A DNA stretch of 51,372 bases, from the NCBI GenBank assembly GCA_900320865.1, contig ONTT01000015.1:1-51372 (forward strand), in the 5' to 3' direction. Shown one piece after another: positions 31,403-38,705 of the stretch (positions are counted from its first letter, which is position 1; each line of letters opens with the position of its first letter). The DNA is from an uncultured Bacteroidales bacterium. Lineage in GTDB: Bacteria > Bacteroidota > Bacteroidia > Bacteroidales > Paludibacteraceae. Made by a program: the position numbers and the translations under genes. Under the pieces are notes generated by a model. That model did no database searches and had not been told where the DNA came from. It worked only from the letters and a program-made list of their open reading frames with translations.

Positions 31403-34190
31403 TTTCTTGAGACATACGGCGAAAGAAATCATTAAGCGACTGAACTGGCAGCAGTTAAGCCGTACGACGCTTGTGTTACCTTCCCACCGTGCCGGATTGG
31501 TGTTGAAGAACGAGTTGCTACAGTTACAACGCGACCAGAATCAGAAAGCTATCTGGGCACCGGATGTGAAGACGCTGCAGCAGTTGCAAGACGCGTTGAG
31601 TCCGTTGTATACCGAGGATGAGCTGATGACCATCGTGCGATTATACCGAATTTATCGGAATAATCCGGATGAATCGAATGAACTGTTGTCGCTCGATCAG
31701 TTCTATACCTGGGGACGACAGATGATTGCCGATTTCACGAACGTAGATGCGTCGATGCATGCCTCGGAGGTAGATAATTTCTTCGATAATACGATCGCGG
31801 CGCATGAACTGAGTACCTGGGAGTTGGAACCGGAAGTGGAGGAGCGACTTCGATCCTTGTTTAGCACCCAGATTAATGCGGCGGAGAAAGAGAGTATCAA
31901 GGCGCAATACGAAGTATTATGGCGCAATATCCATACGTTCTACACGGCTTTGCGAGCTGAGATGGAGGCGGAGCAGAAGGGTTATCCGGGTATGCGGCAG
32001 CGGGCCGTGATTGAGCGATGGGAGGAACCTTATATTCAGGAACAGATAGCCGGTCGCACGTATGTGTTCGTCGGATTTAACTACCTGCTGCCGGTAGAGC
32101 GGGAGTTGATGACGCTACTGCGCGATGCAGGGCAAGCGTTGTTCTTCTGGGATTTCGTACCGGATTTTGAGACAAATACAAAGGCCTTCTCGTTTGCGCA
32201 ACTGAACAGTCAGATACTGGGCCGTCAGGATGATAGCCAGAGTGCGCAACCGACATTCCCCAAACCTATCACGGTGCTCTCCTGCGTATCGAAAGAGGCG
32301 CAAGCGCAGTACGTACATCGATGGTTACAGGAGAACTACACGCAAAAGGGACAGAAAGTGGGGGTAGTGATATGCGACGAGACGATGCTGGAGGCCGTGA
32401 TCTATACGCTGCCGGCTGTTACTTTAGAGGGAGAAGACCAACCGGAACCCATCAATATCACCAAGGGTTTTCCGCTGCGCCATACGGATGTGTATGCCAG
32501 AGTGCTGAGTTGGTTATACGATCGCAAACGCGGCGATGCGGAGCAGGAGGTAACTGTTCAAATCATTGACGATTTGGAACAGTCATTGGTGAATGGTGAA
32601 TGGTCAATGGTGAATGATGATAACCAGGAGACGATGACTTGGCAGGAGTTGCTGATCTTAGAATCCGAATACCAGGTGCGAAAGGTGCTGAACCAGATGA
32701 GGCAGTTAGTTCGTCAAGGATTAGGCGATATTCCATTTAGCTTGAAGTTGCTACGCCTACTGATACGGCGTATCATGGAGAATATCACGATGCCTTTCCA
32801 TGGCGAACCGGTGACGGATATCCAGGTGATGGGTGTGCTGGAGACGCGCTTGTTAGATTTTGACAAATTGCTGCTGCTGAATGTAGAAGAAGGCGTGGTG
32901 CCCCAGACGCAAGCGGACAGCAGTTTCATCCCGTATTACTTACGTAAAGCCTATTCGATGCAGACGTCGGATGAACGCGCGACGGTATATGCGTATAACT
33001 TCTTCCGTCTGCTGAGTCGTGCCGGGCATTCGACTTTGCTCTTCACCTCCACCGATGCGGCAAACAGCAAGGGTATGTCGCGATTCATCATGCAGATGTT
33101 GGTGTCCGATCGTTTCCAAGTGACCAAAGGTCAACTTAAAGAACAGAGTGCAATCGAACCGATTGATGAGGCGAGATTGAACACTTCGGGTACTTCGCTG
33201 CTGGATACGCTGCATGTGACGAACGGCCGAGTGATGGGTGCGAACGATAAACCGTATAGTTTATCGCCCAGTGCGCTCAATACCTATCTGACCTGTCCGC
33301 GGCTCTTCTGCTTCACATATATCCAGGGTGTGCGTCAACCGGATGAGGACGAGAAGATCTTCGGTGCTGCGACCATCGGTACGTTTGTGCATAATGCGAT
33401 GCAGTATCTATATGAGACGCATTTAGGCTGCTCCAATGACAAGAAAGTGACCATTTCTCCCGATGACATCGACCGGATCTTGCAGGACGAGAAGAAGATA
33501 GACGAGGCGATGATCCATGCGTACGAGAAGGCCAATAAGCAGTGGGAAGTCCATCATCCGGGTGAGCAGGAGCATTATAAAGCGGCGGAACACCGTTCGG
33601 AACAATCGACCATACGCACCTATATCCAAAATATCTTAGAGCGCGACCGGGCGGATGCGGCGCTGGGACTGCAGATATACCTGCTGGAGGCCGATCGATA
33701 TGTAGATGTAGAGGTGCCGGAGGTAGGGCAAATTAAGATGGGTGGACGAATCGATCGCGTAGATATAGTTGGTGGACCGGGTGCGCAGAAGATGCGAATC
33801 ATCGATTATAAATCCGGTAAATTCGATACATCTAAGTTATCGGTGCGCGAGGGCGTAGAGGTGCTGATGGACAAACCGGAGAAAGGTTATATCCGCCAGA
33901 CGTTTATCTACAGCCATGCCTTGATGGAAACGGAGAAAGAAGCGATGGTGATCGAGCCGAACCTGTATTTCTGCAGTAGGCCATTACCGGGCAGTCGTAC
34001 GACGCTGTCGTTTAACAACAAAGCGCTGACGGATTATCGGGACGTAGATGGGGTATTCATGGAGAAGTTAACGCAAAAAGCACAGGAAGTGCTGACGGTT
34101 CGTGAGTTCCCGCCCTGCGAAGAGGATAAATGTCCGAAATACTGTCCGTTCTTTATGACATGCGGCAGGAAGGTGAAAGTTGATAGTTGA
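31395..34190 (+). CDS. addB: AddB-like PD-(D/E)XK nuclease subunit
   Basis: A 931-residue partner of AddA. The N-terminal half is a degenerate helicase (LVLPSHRAGLVLKNELL). The C-terminal PD-(D/E)XK nuclease has SPSALNTYLTCPRLFCFTY and MRIIDYKSGKF near 803. Cysteines in TCPRLFC and CEEDKCPKYCPFFMTC (about 907-924) fit the iron-sulfur cluster of AddB nucleases. A six-unit heptamer array at 32581-32622 inserts a repeat-encoded segment around residues 396-410 (SLVNGEWSMVND). The stop codon lies in a second array at 34172. Confidence 0.85.
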   Translation: MDSFLRHTAKEIIKRLNWQQLSRTTLVLPSHRAGLVLKNELLQLQRDQNQKAIWAPDVKTLQQLQDALSPLYTEDELMTIVRLYRIYRNNPDESNELLSLDQFYTWGRQMIADFTNVDASMHASEVDNFFDNTIAAHELSTWELEPEVEERLRSLFSTQINAAEKESIKAQYEVLWRNIHTFYTALRAEMEAEQKGYPGMRQRAVIERWEEPYIQEQIAGRTYVFVGFNYLLPVERELMTLLRDAGQALFFWDFVPDFETNTKAFSFAQLNSQILGRQDDSQSAQPTFPKPITVLSCVSKEAQAQYVHRWLQENYTQKGQKVGVVICDETMLEAVIYTLPAVTLEGEDQPEPINITKGFPLRHTDVYARVLSWLYDRKRGDAEQEVTVQIIDDLEQSLVNGEWSMVNDDNQETMTWQELLILESEYQVRKVLNQMRQLVRQGLGDIPFSLKLLRLLIRRIMENITMPFHGEPVTDIQVMGVLETRLLDFDKLLLLNVEEGVVPQTQADSSFIPYYLRKAYSMQTSDERATVYAYNFFRLLSRAGHSTLLFTSTDAANSKGMSRFIMQMLVSDRFQVTKGQLKEQSAIEPIDEARLNTSGTSLLDTLHVTNGRVMGANDKPYSLSPSALNTYLTCPRLFCFTYIQGVRQPDEDEKIFGAATIGTFVHNAMQYLYETHLGCSNDKKVTISPDDIDRILQDEKKIDEAMIHAYEKANKQWEVHHPGEQEHYKAAEHRSEQSTIRTYIQNILERDRADAALGLQIYLLEADRYVDVEVPEVGQIKMGGRIDRVDIVGGPGAQKMRIIDYKSGKFDTSKLSVREGVEVLMDKPEKGYIRQTFIYSHALMETEKEAMVIEPNLYFCSRPLPGSRTTLSFNNKALTDYRDVDGVFMEKLTQKAQEVLTVREFPPCEEDKCPKYCPFFMTCGRKVKVDS
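32581..32622. repeat. Heptanucleotide array inside addB
   Basis: Units AGTCATT, GGTGAAT, GGTGAAT, GGTCAAT, GGTGAAT and GATGATA make 42 bases, exactly 14 codons. The words match the ribF array. Confidence 0.75.
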
Positions 34191-34206
34191 AAGGTGAAAG
34201 GATGAA
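34172..34206. repeat. Heptanucleotide array at the addB / HPr-kinase-like junction
   Basis: Units GGTGAAA, GTTGATA, GTTGAAA, GGTGAAA and GGATGAA. They contain the addB stop codon and the start codon of the next gene. Confidence 0.7.
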
Positions 34207-35098
34207 AAAATATTATAAAGTAGCAGAACAGGTTTTTGGGATTGAGGCAGCGGAGGCAACGTCTGCGCTGCTGGATAACTATGCGCCCTTTGAAGTGGCG
34301 GAAGATGAGGCGGTTCGTTTTACGATAGTCGTCGAAGAAGGTCCGATTTCATCGGCAGAAGGATGGCAGAACGTCTATACGGATACCTCGGATGAGGACA
34401 TGCCTCGGATTGAGTTGTATCAACGAGCTGAAGAGTGGCTCTTCCGCGTTTCTACGACTAAAGAAGGCGAGATCGTCAGCGCTATGCGCTGTTCGCGTAA
34501 TTGGCGGGAAGTGCATGTATCGCTGCTGCCCGGCTATGAACGGTTCGCCATCGATAATGCCGCCATGCTGGTCTTTGCGTTTGCTACCCTGGAGAACCAG
34601 ACCTTACTCTTCCATTCGTCCGTGATTGTCCGGAAGGGAGTGGGTTACCTCTTTTTAGGCCATTCGGGAACGGGCAAGAGTACGCATTCCCGTCAATGGT
34701 TAGCGGCGTTCGACGATGCGGTGCTGCTGAACGACGACAACCCGGCGGTGCGTATCTGCGAGGATGGGGAAGTACGCGTGTACGGTTCGCCCTGGAGCGG
34801 CAAGACCCCTTGTTATCGCAATGAAGAAGCCCCGGTGGCTGCTTTGGTGCAATTGGCACAAGCACCTCATAATGAGATAAAAAGGCTGAAGATGACGCAA
34901 GCCTATCCGTACGTGCTGGCGTCTGTGAGCGGGTTAAAAGTGCTGCCGGAAATGATGGATCAGATTTACGAATCCATCGCGCAGTTGCTGGAACTTAGTC
35001 CTGTGTATCTGTTGGAATGTCTGCCGAATCTTGACGCGGCACAACTATGCGCTCAAACGTGTTCACCTTCGCCTTGTCGTACGGACAAGACACTTTGA
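34202..35098 (+). CDS. HPr kinase-like P-loop protein
   Basis: A 298-residue protein started at 34202; an in-frame TTG at 34187 lies inside addB. The N-terminal 140 residues are an alpha-beta domain of unknown role. FLGHSGTGKST at 151-161 is a P-loop of the HPr-kinase/PEP-carboxykinase-like type. AVLLNDDNPAVRI and VYGSPWSGKTPCY are the following conserved segments. Relatives are called serine-kinase-like, and the substrate is unknown. Its last 104 bases overlap the convergent mtaB gene. Confidence 0.65.
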   Translation: MKKYYKVAEQVFGIEAAEATSALLDNYAPFEVAEDEAVRFTIVVEEGPISSAEGWQNVYTDTSDEDMPRIELYQRAEEWLFRVSTTKEGEIVSAMRCSRNWREVHVSLLPGYERFAIDNAAMLVFAFATLENQTLLFHSSVIVRKGVGYLFLGHSGTGKSTHSRQWLAAFDDAVLLNDDNPAVRICEDGEVRVYGSPWSGKTPCYRNEEAPVAALVQLAQAPHNEIKRLKMTQAYPYVLASVSGLKVLPEMMDQIYESIAQLLELSPVYLLECLPNLDAAQLCAQTCSPSPCRTDKTL

Positions 35099-36302
35099 TG
35101 TAATTCTCGGTGAAACCGTACATAAGCGGTTGCTCGATTTCCGATTTTTGATTTTTGATTTTTGATTCCCAGAGAACGGTTGCCAGATAGCCTTCGTGTT
35201 CTTTATAGAAGGTCTCCGTCTTGCGGGCAGAAATCTCGTGCAACTGTTTGCTGCGCCGCTCCCGCTCTTTGAGCGGAACAATGTCCAGATCCATCTCGAG
35301 CATTCGGGTGTTCGCGCGTTCGGAATAGGTGAAGACATGCAGTTGCGAAACCGGTAAAGATTCGATGAAATCGACGTATTCTGCCCAACAGTCGGCTGTC
35401 TCCCCGCGTACACCCACCATACAATCCACGCCGATGAACGCATGCGGCATGACGGATTTGATATGCGCTACGCGTTCTGCAAACAGTTCGCGCGTATAAC
35501 GACGTCCCATGATCTTGAGCACCGTATTGCTGCCGGATTGCAGCGGAATATGAAAATGCGGCGCGAAATGACGGCTATGGGCCACCAACTCGATGATCTC
35601 GTCGCTCAGCAGATTCGGTTCGCAACTCGAGATACGAATGCGATAATCACCTTGTAACCCATCCAGCGCCCGTAGGAGATCAATGAAATGCTCGTTGGTG
35701 CTACGCCCGAAATCTCCGATATTTACACCCGAAAGAATGATTTCTTTTGCTCCTCCGTCAATGGCTTCTTGCGCTTTGGTTACCAGCGAAGCAATAGACG
35801 GGTTACGACTCTTGCCGCGTGCCAACGGAATGGTGCAATACGAGCAGAAATAATTACATCCGTCCTGCACCTTCAAAAAACAGCGCGTGCGATCGTCCTT
35901 GCTATATGCGTGATGGAAATCATCCACCTCACGGATGGGAGAGAGGTAGATATTTGATTGGTGATTTTCGAGTTGCTCAATAAACTCTGTGAGATGGAAT
36001 TTCTGGTCTTGCCCCAGCACATAATCCACACCGTCGATATGGCTGATCTCCTGCGGTTTGAGTTGGGCATAACATCCCGTGACAATAAGAATAGCATTCG
36101 GGTTTTGACGACGAATACGATGAATCATCTGCCGGTCCTTATGATCAGCCGCATCGGTGACAGAGCAGGTGTTGATGATGCATATATCGGCCGTTTCACC
36201 CTTCCCAGCACGGGTATGCCCCCGCTCCAAAAGGGCTTTGGCCAACGCACTGCTCTCCGCAAAATTGAGCTTGCAACCTAATGTGGTAAACGAAATCTTC
36301 AT
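34995..36302 (-). CDS. mtaB: tRNA t6A37 methylthiotransferase MtaB
   Basis: A 435-residue radical-SAM enzyme converting t6A37 to ms2t6A37 in tRNA. The UPF0004 domain has TLGCKLNFAES, INTCSVTDAADHKDRQMI and IVTGCYAQ, giving three Cys for the auxiliary cluster. The radical-SAM motif is CNYFCSYC near 149-156. A C-terminal TRAM-like region follows. The heptamer array at 35143-35170 adds a basic segment (ESKIKNQKSEIEQ) before PLMYGFTENYIKVSCP. The promoter at 36313-36344 is back to back with that of the EF-G2 gene. Confidence 0.92.
   Translation of the reverse strand: MKISFTTLGCKLNFAESSALAKALLERGHTRAGKGETADICIINTCSVTDAADHKDRQMIHRIRRQNPNAILIVTGCYAQLKPQEISHIDGVDYVLGQDQKFHLTEFIEQLENHQSNIYLSPIREVDDFHHAYSKDDRTRCFLKVQDGCNYFCSYCTIPLARGKSRNPSIASLVTKAQEAIDGGAKEIILSGVNIGDFGRSTNEHFIDLLRALDGLQGDYRIRISSCEPNLLSDEIIELVAHSRHFAPHFHIPLQSGSNTVLKIMGRRYTRELFAERVAHIKSVMPHAFIGVDCMVGVRGETADCWAEYVDFIESLPVSQLHVFTYSERANTRMLEMDLDIVPLKERERRSKQLHEISARKTETFYKEHEGYLATVLWESKIKNQKSEIEQPLMYGFTENYIKVSCPYDKAKVNTFERIVVPRQDSADIPTDTQD
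35143..35170. repeat. Heptanucleotide array inside mtaB, word GATTTTT
   Basis: Three perfect GATTTTT units followed by GATTCCC. The perfect part is 21 bases, or 7 codons, so the frame is kept. The same word flanks the S23 gene. Confidence 0.75.
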
Positions 36303-36312
36303 AAATCGGCGA

Positions 36313-36344
36313 CAAAATTACAAAAAAACTTGCATATATGCAAA
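36313..36344 (-). promoter_or_regulatory. Promoter of mtaB
   Basis: Minus strand: TTTG (36341-36344), 20 bases, TAATTTTG (36313-36320). The -33 box shares the palindrome TTGCATATATGCAA (36330-36343) with the divergent EF-G2 promoter. Confidence 0.75.
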
Positions 36345-36360
36345 TAATTTCGTACCTTTG
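36330..36360 (+). promoter_or_regulatory. Promoter of the EF-G2 gene
   Basis: TTG at 36330-36332, 20 bases, TACCTTTG at 36353-36360, followed by CAGCC. The start codon is 75 bases downstream, leaving a leader with no visible stem. Confidence 0.8.
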
Positions 36361-36435
36361 CAGCCGGTTTGCAAAGTGGACTTTACAAAATCACTAATTT
36401 GAAATCATAAATCTTAAATATTAAATCTATTACTT

Positions 36436-38592
36436 ATGGCTAAAGTTTATCAAGCAAATGAGATCAAGAATGTCGCTATGTTGGGCGGCTCGGGATCCGG
36501 TAAGACTACTCTCATGGAGTCGATGTTGTTCGAGTGCGGGGTGATCAAGCGCCGCGGTTCGATTGAAGCGCAATCCACCGTGTGCGATTATTTCCCGGTT
36601 GAGAAGGAGTACGGTTACTCTGTTTTCTCCACGGTATGTAACATCGAGTTCGAGAACAAGAAATTGAATATCATCGACTGCGCAGGTAGTGATGACTTCT
36701 GCGGCGGTACCGTAGCTGCTCTCCAAATGTGCGGTTCTGCCCTTATAGTGCTCAGCGCGAACGGTGGAGTAGAGGTAGGAACCCAGAATAACTTCCGCCT
36801 CGTAGAGAAAGCGCACAAACCGCTGGCATTCGTGATCAATAAATGCGATCATGAGGCAGCTGACTTCGAGCGCACGTTCAACCAACTCAAGGAGAACTTC
36901 GGTAATAAATGTACGTTGATCCAGTTCCCGGTAAATGCCGGTGCAGGTTTCAACGCCGTGATTGACGTTCTCAAGGGTAAGATGCTCGTTTGGAAAGCAG
37001 AAGGTGGTGCTCCGGAGCTCAAGGATATCCCTGCTGAGTATGCCGACAAAGTAGAAGAGATGCGTTCGCAACTGAGTGAAGCAGCTGCGGAGGCAGACGA
37101 GACGCTGCTTGATAAATTCTTAGGCGAAGGCCTGACCGACGAAGAGATCATGCAGGGCCTCAAGGGCGTTTATGCTGATGGTTCGATGTATCCTGTTCTC
37201 TGCTGCTCGGGTCTGAAAGATATGGGCGTTCGTCGTTTGATGGACTTCCTCAATGGTATGGCGCCGAGTCCTGCTAACTTCAGTTATCCGACAGTGGACG
37301 GCAAGAAGATCAGCCCGGATGCAAAGGCTCCGACGAGCGTTTATGTCTTCAAGACTTCGGTTGAACCGCATATCGGTGAAGTCAACTACTTCCGCGTAAT
37401 GCAGGGTACGATCCATAACGGTGATGACCTGGAGAACATGGAGCGTGGTAGCAAAGAGCGTATCTCGCAGCTCTATCAGGTAGCCGGTTCGATCCGTGTA
37501 CCGGTTGATGAACTGGCTGCCGGCGATATCGGTGCTACCGTTAAACTCAAAGATACCCGTACGGGTAACACGCTGAACGCCAAGGGATGCGATCTGCAAT
37601 ATGCACCGATCCAGTATCCGCAGCCGCGTTATCGTCGTGCTATCAAGCCGGTTACCGAGTCTGACGCTGAGAAACTCGCTGCACTCCTCACGCGTATGCA
37701 CGAGGAAGACCCGACATGGATCGTAGAGCAGAGTAAAGAGCTCCGCCAGATGATCGTTTCCGGTCAAGGTGAGTTCCACCTCCGTACCTTGAAATGGCGT
37801 TTGGAGAATAACGATAAGATGCCGATCGAGTTCCTCGAGCCGAAGATTCCGTATCGCGAGACGATTACCAAGGCTGCTCGTGCCGACTATCGTCATAAGA
37901 AACAATCCGGTGGAGCCGGCCAGTTCGGTGAGGTTCACCTCATTGTAGAGCCGTACGAGGATGGTCAACCGGTTAAGGAGACCTATAAGTTCGGCAACCA
38001 GGAATACAAGATCTCGGTTAAGGATCAGCAGGAGATCAACCTCGAGTGGGGTGGTAAGTTGGTCATCGTCAACTCTATCGTAGGTGGTGCGATCGATGCA
38101 CGTTTCATCCCGGCTATCGTAAAGGGTATCATGGATCGTATGGAGCAAGGTCCGTTGACCGGTTCGTATGCTCGTGACGTACGCGTGATCATCTACGATG
38201 GTAAGATGCACCCGGTTGATTCGAACGAAATCTCCTTCCGTCTGGCAGGACGTAATGCCTTCGCTACGGCCTTCAAAGAGGCGAACCCGAAGGTGCTCGA
38301 GCCGGTTTATGACCTGGAGGTATTTGTTCCGTCGGAGATTATGGGTGATGTGATGAGTGATATCAACGGCCGCCGCGGTATGGTAATGGGTATGGAGACC
38401 GAGAAGAGCTTCACCCGCCTCAAAGCACAAGTGCCTTTGAAAGAGCTCAGCAGCTATTCGACGACTTTGAGTTCGCTCACCGGTGGCCGTGCTACCTTCA
38501 CGATGCAGTTCAACAGTTATCAGCTCGTTCCGGCTGATGTACAGGAGAAACTCCTCGCTGCTTACGCTGCTTCGCAAACCGAGGAAGAGTAA
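36436..38592 (+). CDS. fusA2: EF-G paralogue (EF-G2) lacking the catalytic histidine
   Basis: A 718-residue translational GTPase paralogue with EF-G domain order. The P-loop is GGSGSGKTT at 17-25 instead of the canonical AHIDAGKTT. The switch II motif is DCAGSDDF at 81-88, so the catalytic His of DTPGHVDF is replaced by Ser85. The G4 motif is NKCD at 135-138. Domain IV contains KQSGGAGQFGEVHL and domain V ends with SYSTTLSSLTGGRATFTMQF. In Bacteroides a similar EF-G2 supports translocation without GTP hydrolysis and aids gut colonisation; that role is inferred here. Codon use is strongly biased, which suggests high expression. Confidence 0.9.
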   Translation: MAKVYQANEIKNVAMLGGSGSGKTTLMESMLFECGVIKRRGSIEAQSTVCDYFPVEKEYGYSVFSTVCNIEFENKKLNIIDCAGSDDFCGGTVAALQMCGSALIVLSANGGVEVGTQNNFRLVEKAHKPLAFVINKCDHEAADFERTFNQLKENFGNKCTLIQFPVNAGAGFNAVIDVLKGKMLVWKAEGGAPELKDIPAEYADKVEEMRSQLSEAAAEADETLLDKFLGEGLTDEEIMQGLKGVYADGSMYPVLCCSGLKDMGVRRLMDFLNGMAPSPANFSYPTVDGKKISPDAKAPTSVYVFKTSVEPHIGEVNYFRVMQGTIHNGDDLENMERGSKERISQLYQVAGSIRVPVDELAAGDIGATVKLKDTRTGNTLNAKGCDLQYAPIQYPQPRYRRAIKPVTESDAEKLAALLTRMHEEDPTWIVEQSKELRQMIVSGQGEFHLRTLKWRLENNDKMPIEFLEPKIPYRETITKAARADYRHKKQSGGAGQFGEVHLIVEPYEDGQPVKETYKFGNQEYKISVKDQQEINLEWGGKLVIVNSIVGGAIDARFIPAIVKGIMDRMEQGPLTGSYARDVRVIIYDGKMHPVDSNEISFRLAGRNAFATAFKEANPKVLEPVYDLEVFVPSEIMGDVMSDINGRRGMVMGMETEKSFTRLKAQVPLKELSSYSTTLSSLTGGRATFTMQFNSYQLVPADVQEKLLAAYAASQTEEE

Positions 38593-38630
38593 TTATACCT
38601 ACCTAATATTAGGTAAATTGTTAGAAAAGT

Positions 38631-38660
38631 GGCATACGAATTTGCGTATGTCATTTTTTT
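38631..38660 (+). terminator. Terminator of the EF-G2 gene, overlapping the next promoter
   Basis: GGCATACG (38631-38638) pairs with CGTATGTC (38645-38652), followed by ATTTTTTTT. The loop holds the TTTG -33 box of the downstream promoter. A separate perfect palindrome TACCTAATATTAGGTA lies at 38600-38615. Confidence 0.75.
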
Positions 38661-38672
38661 TATGTAATTTTG
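38641..38672 (+). promoter_or_regulatory. Promoter of the TonB receptor pair
   Basis: TTTG at 38641-38644, 20 bases, TAATTTTG at 38665-38672, followed by CAGCC. The start codon at 38706 is 33 bases further on. Confidence 0.8.
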
Positions 38673-38705
38673 CAGCCGTTTTTGGAAAACAGAGAAAAAG
38701 AAGGT

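Noticed and set aside
37120-38577. Long open frame on the minus strand opposite the EF-G2 gene
   Set aside because: It is the antisense of a strongly codon-biased conserved gene; its translation has no family motifs and no promoter or start context.
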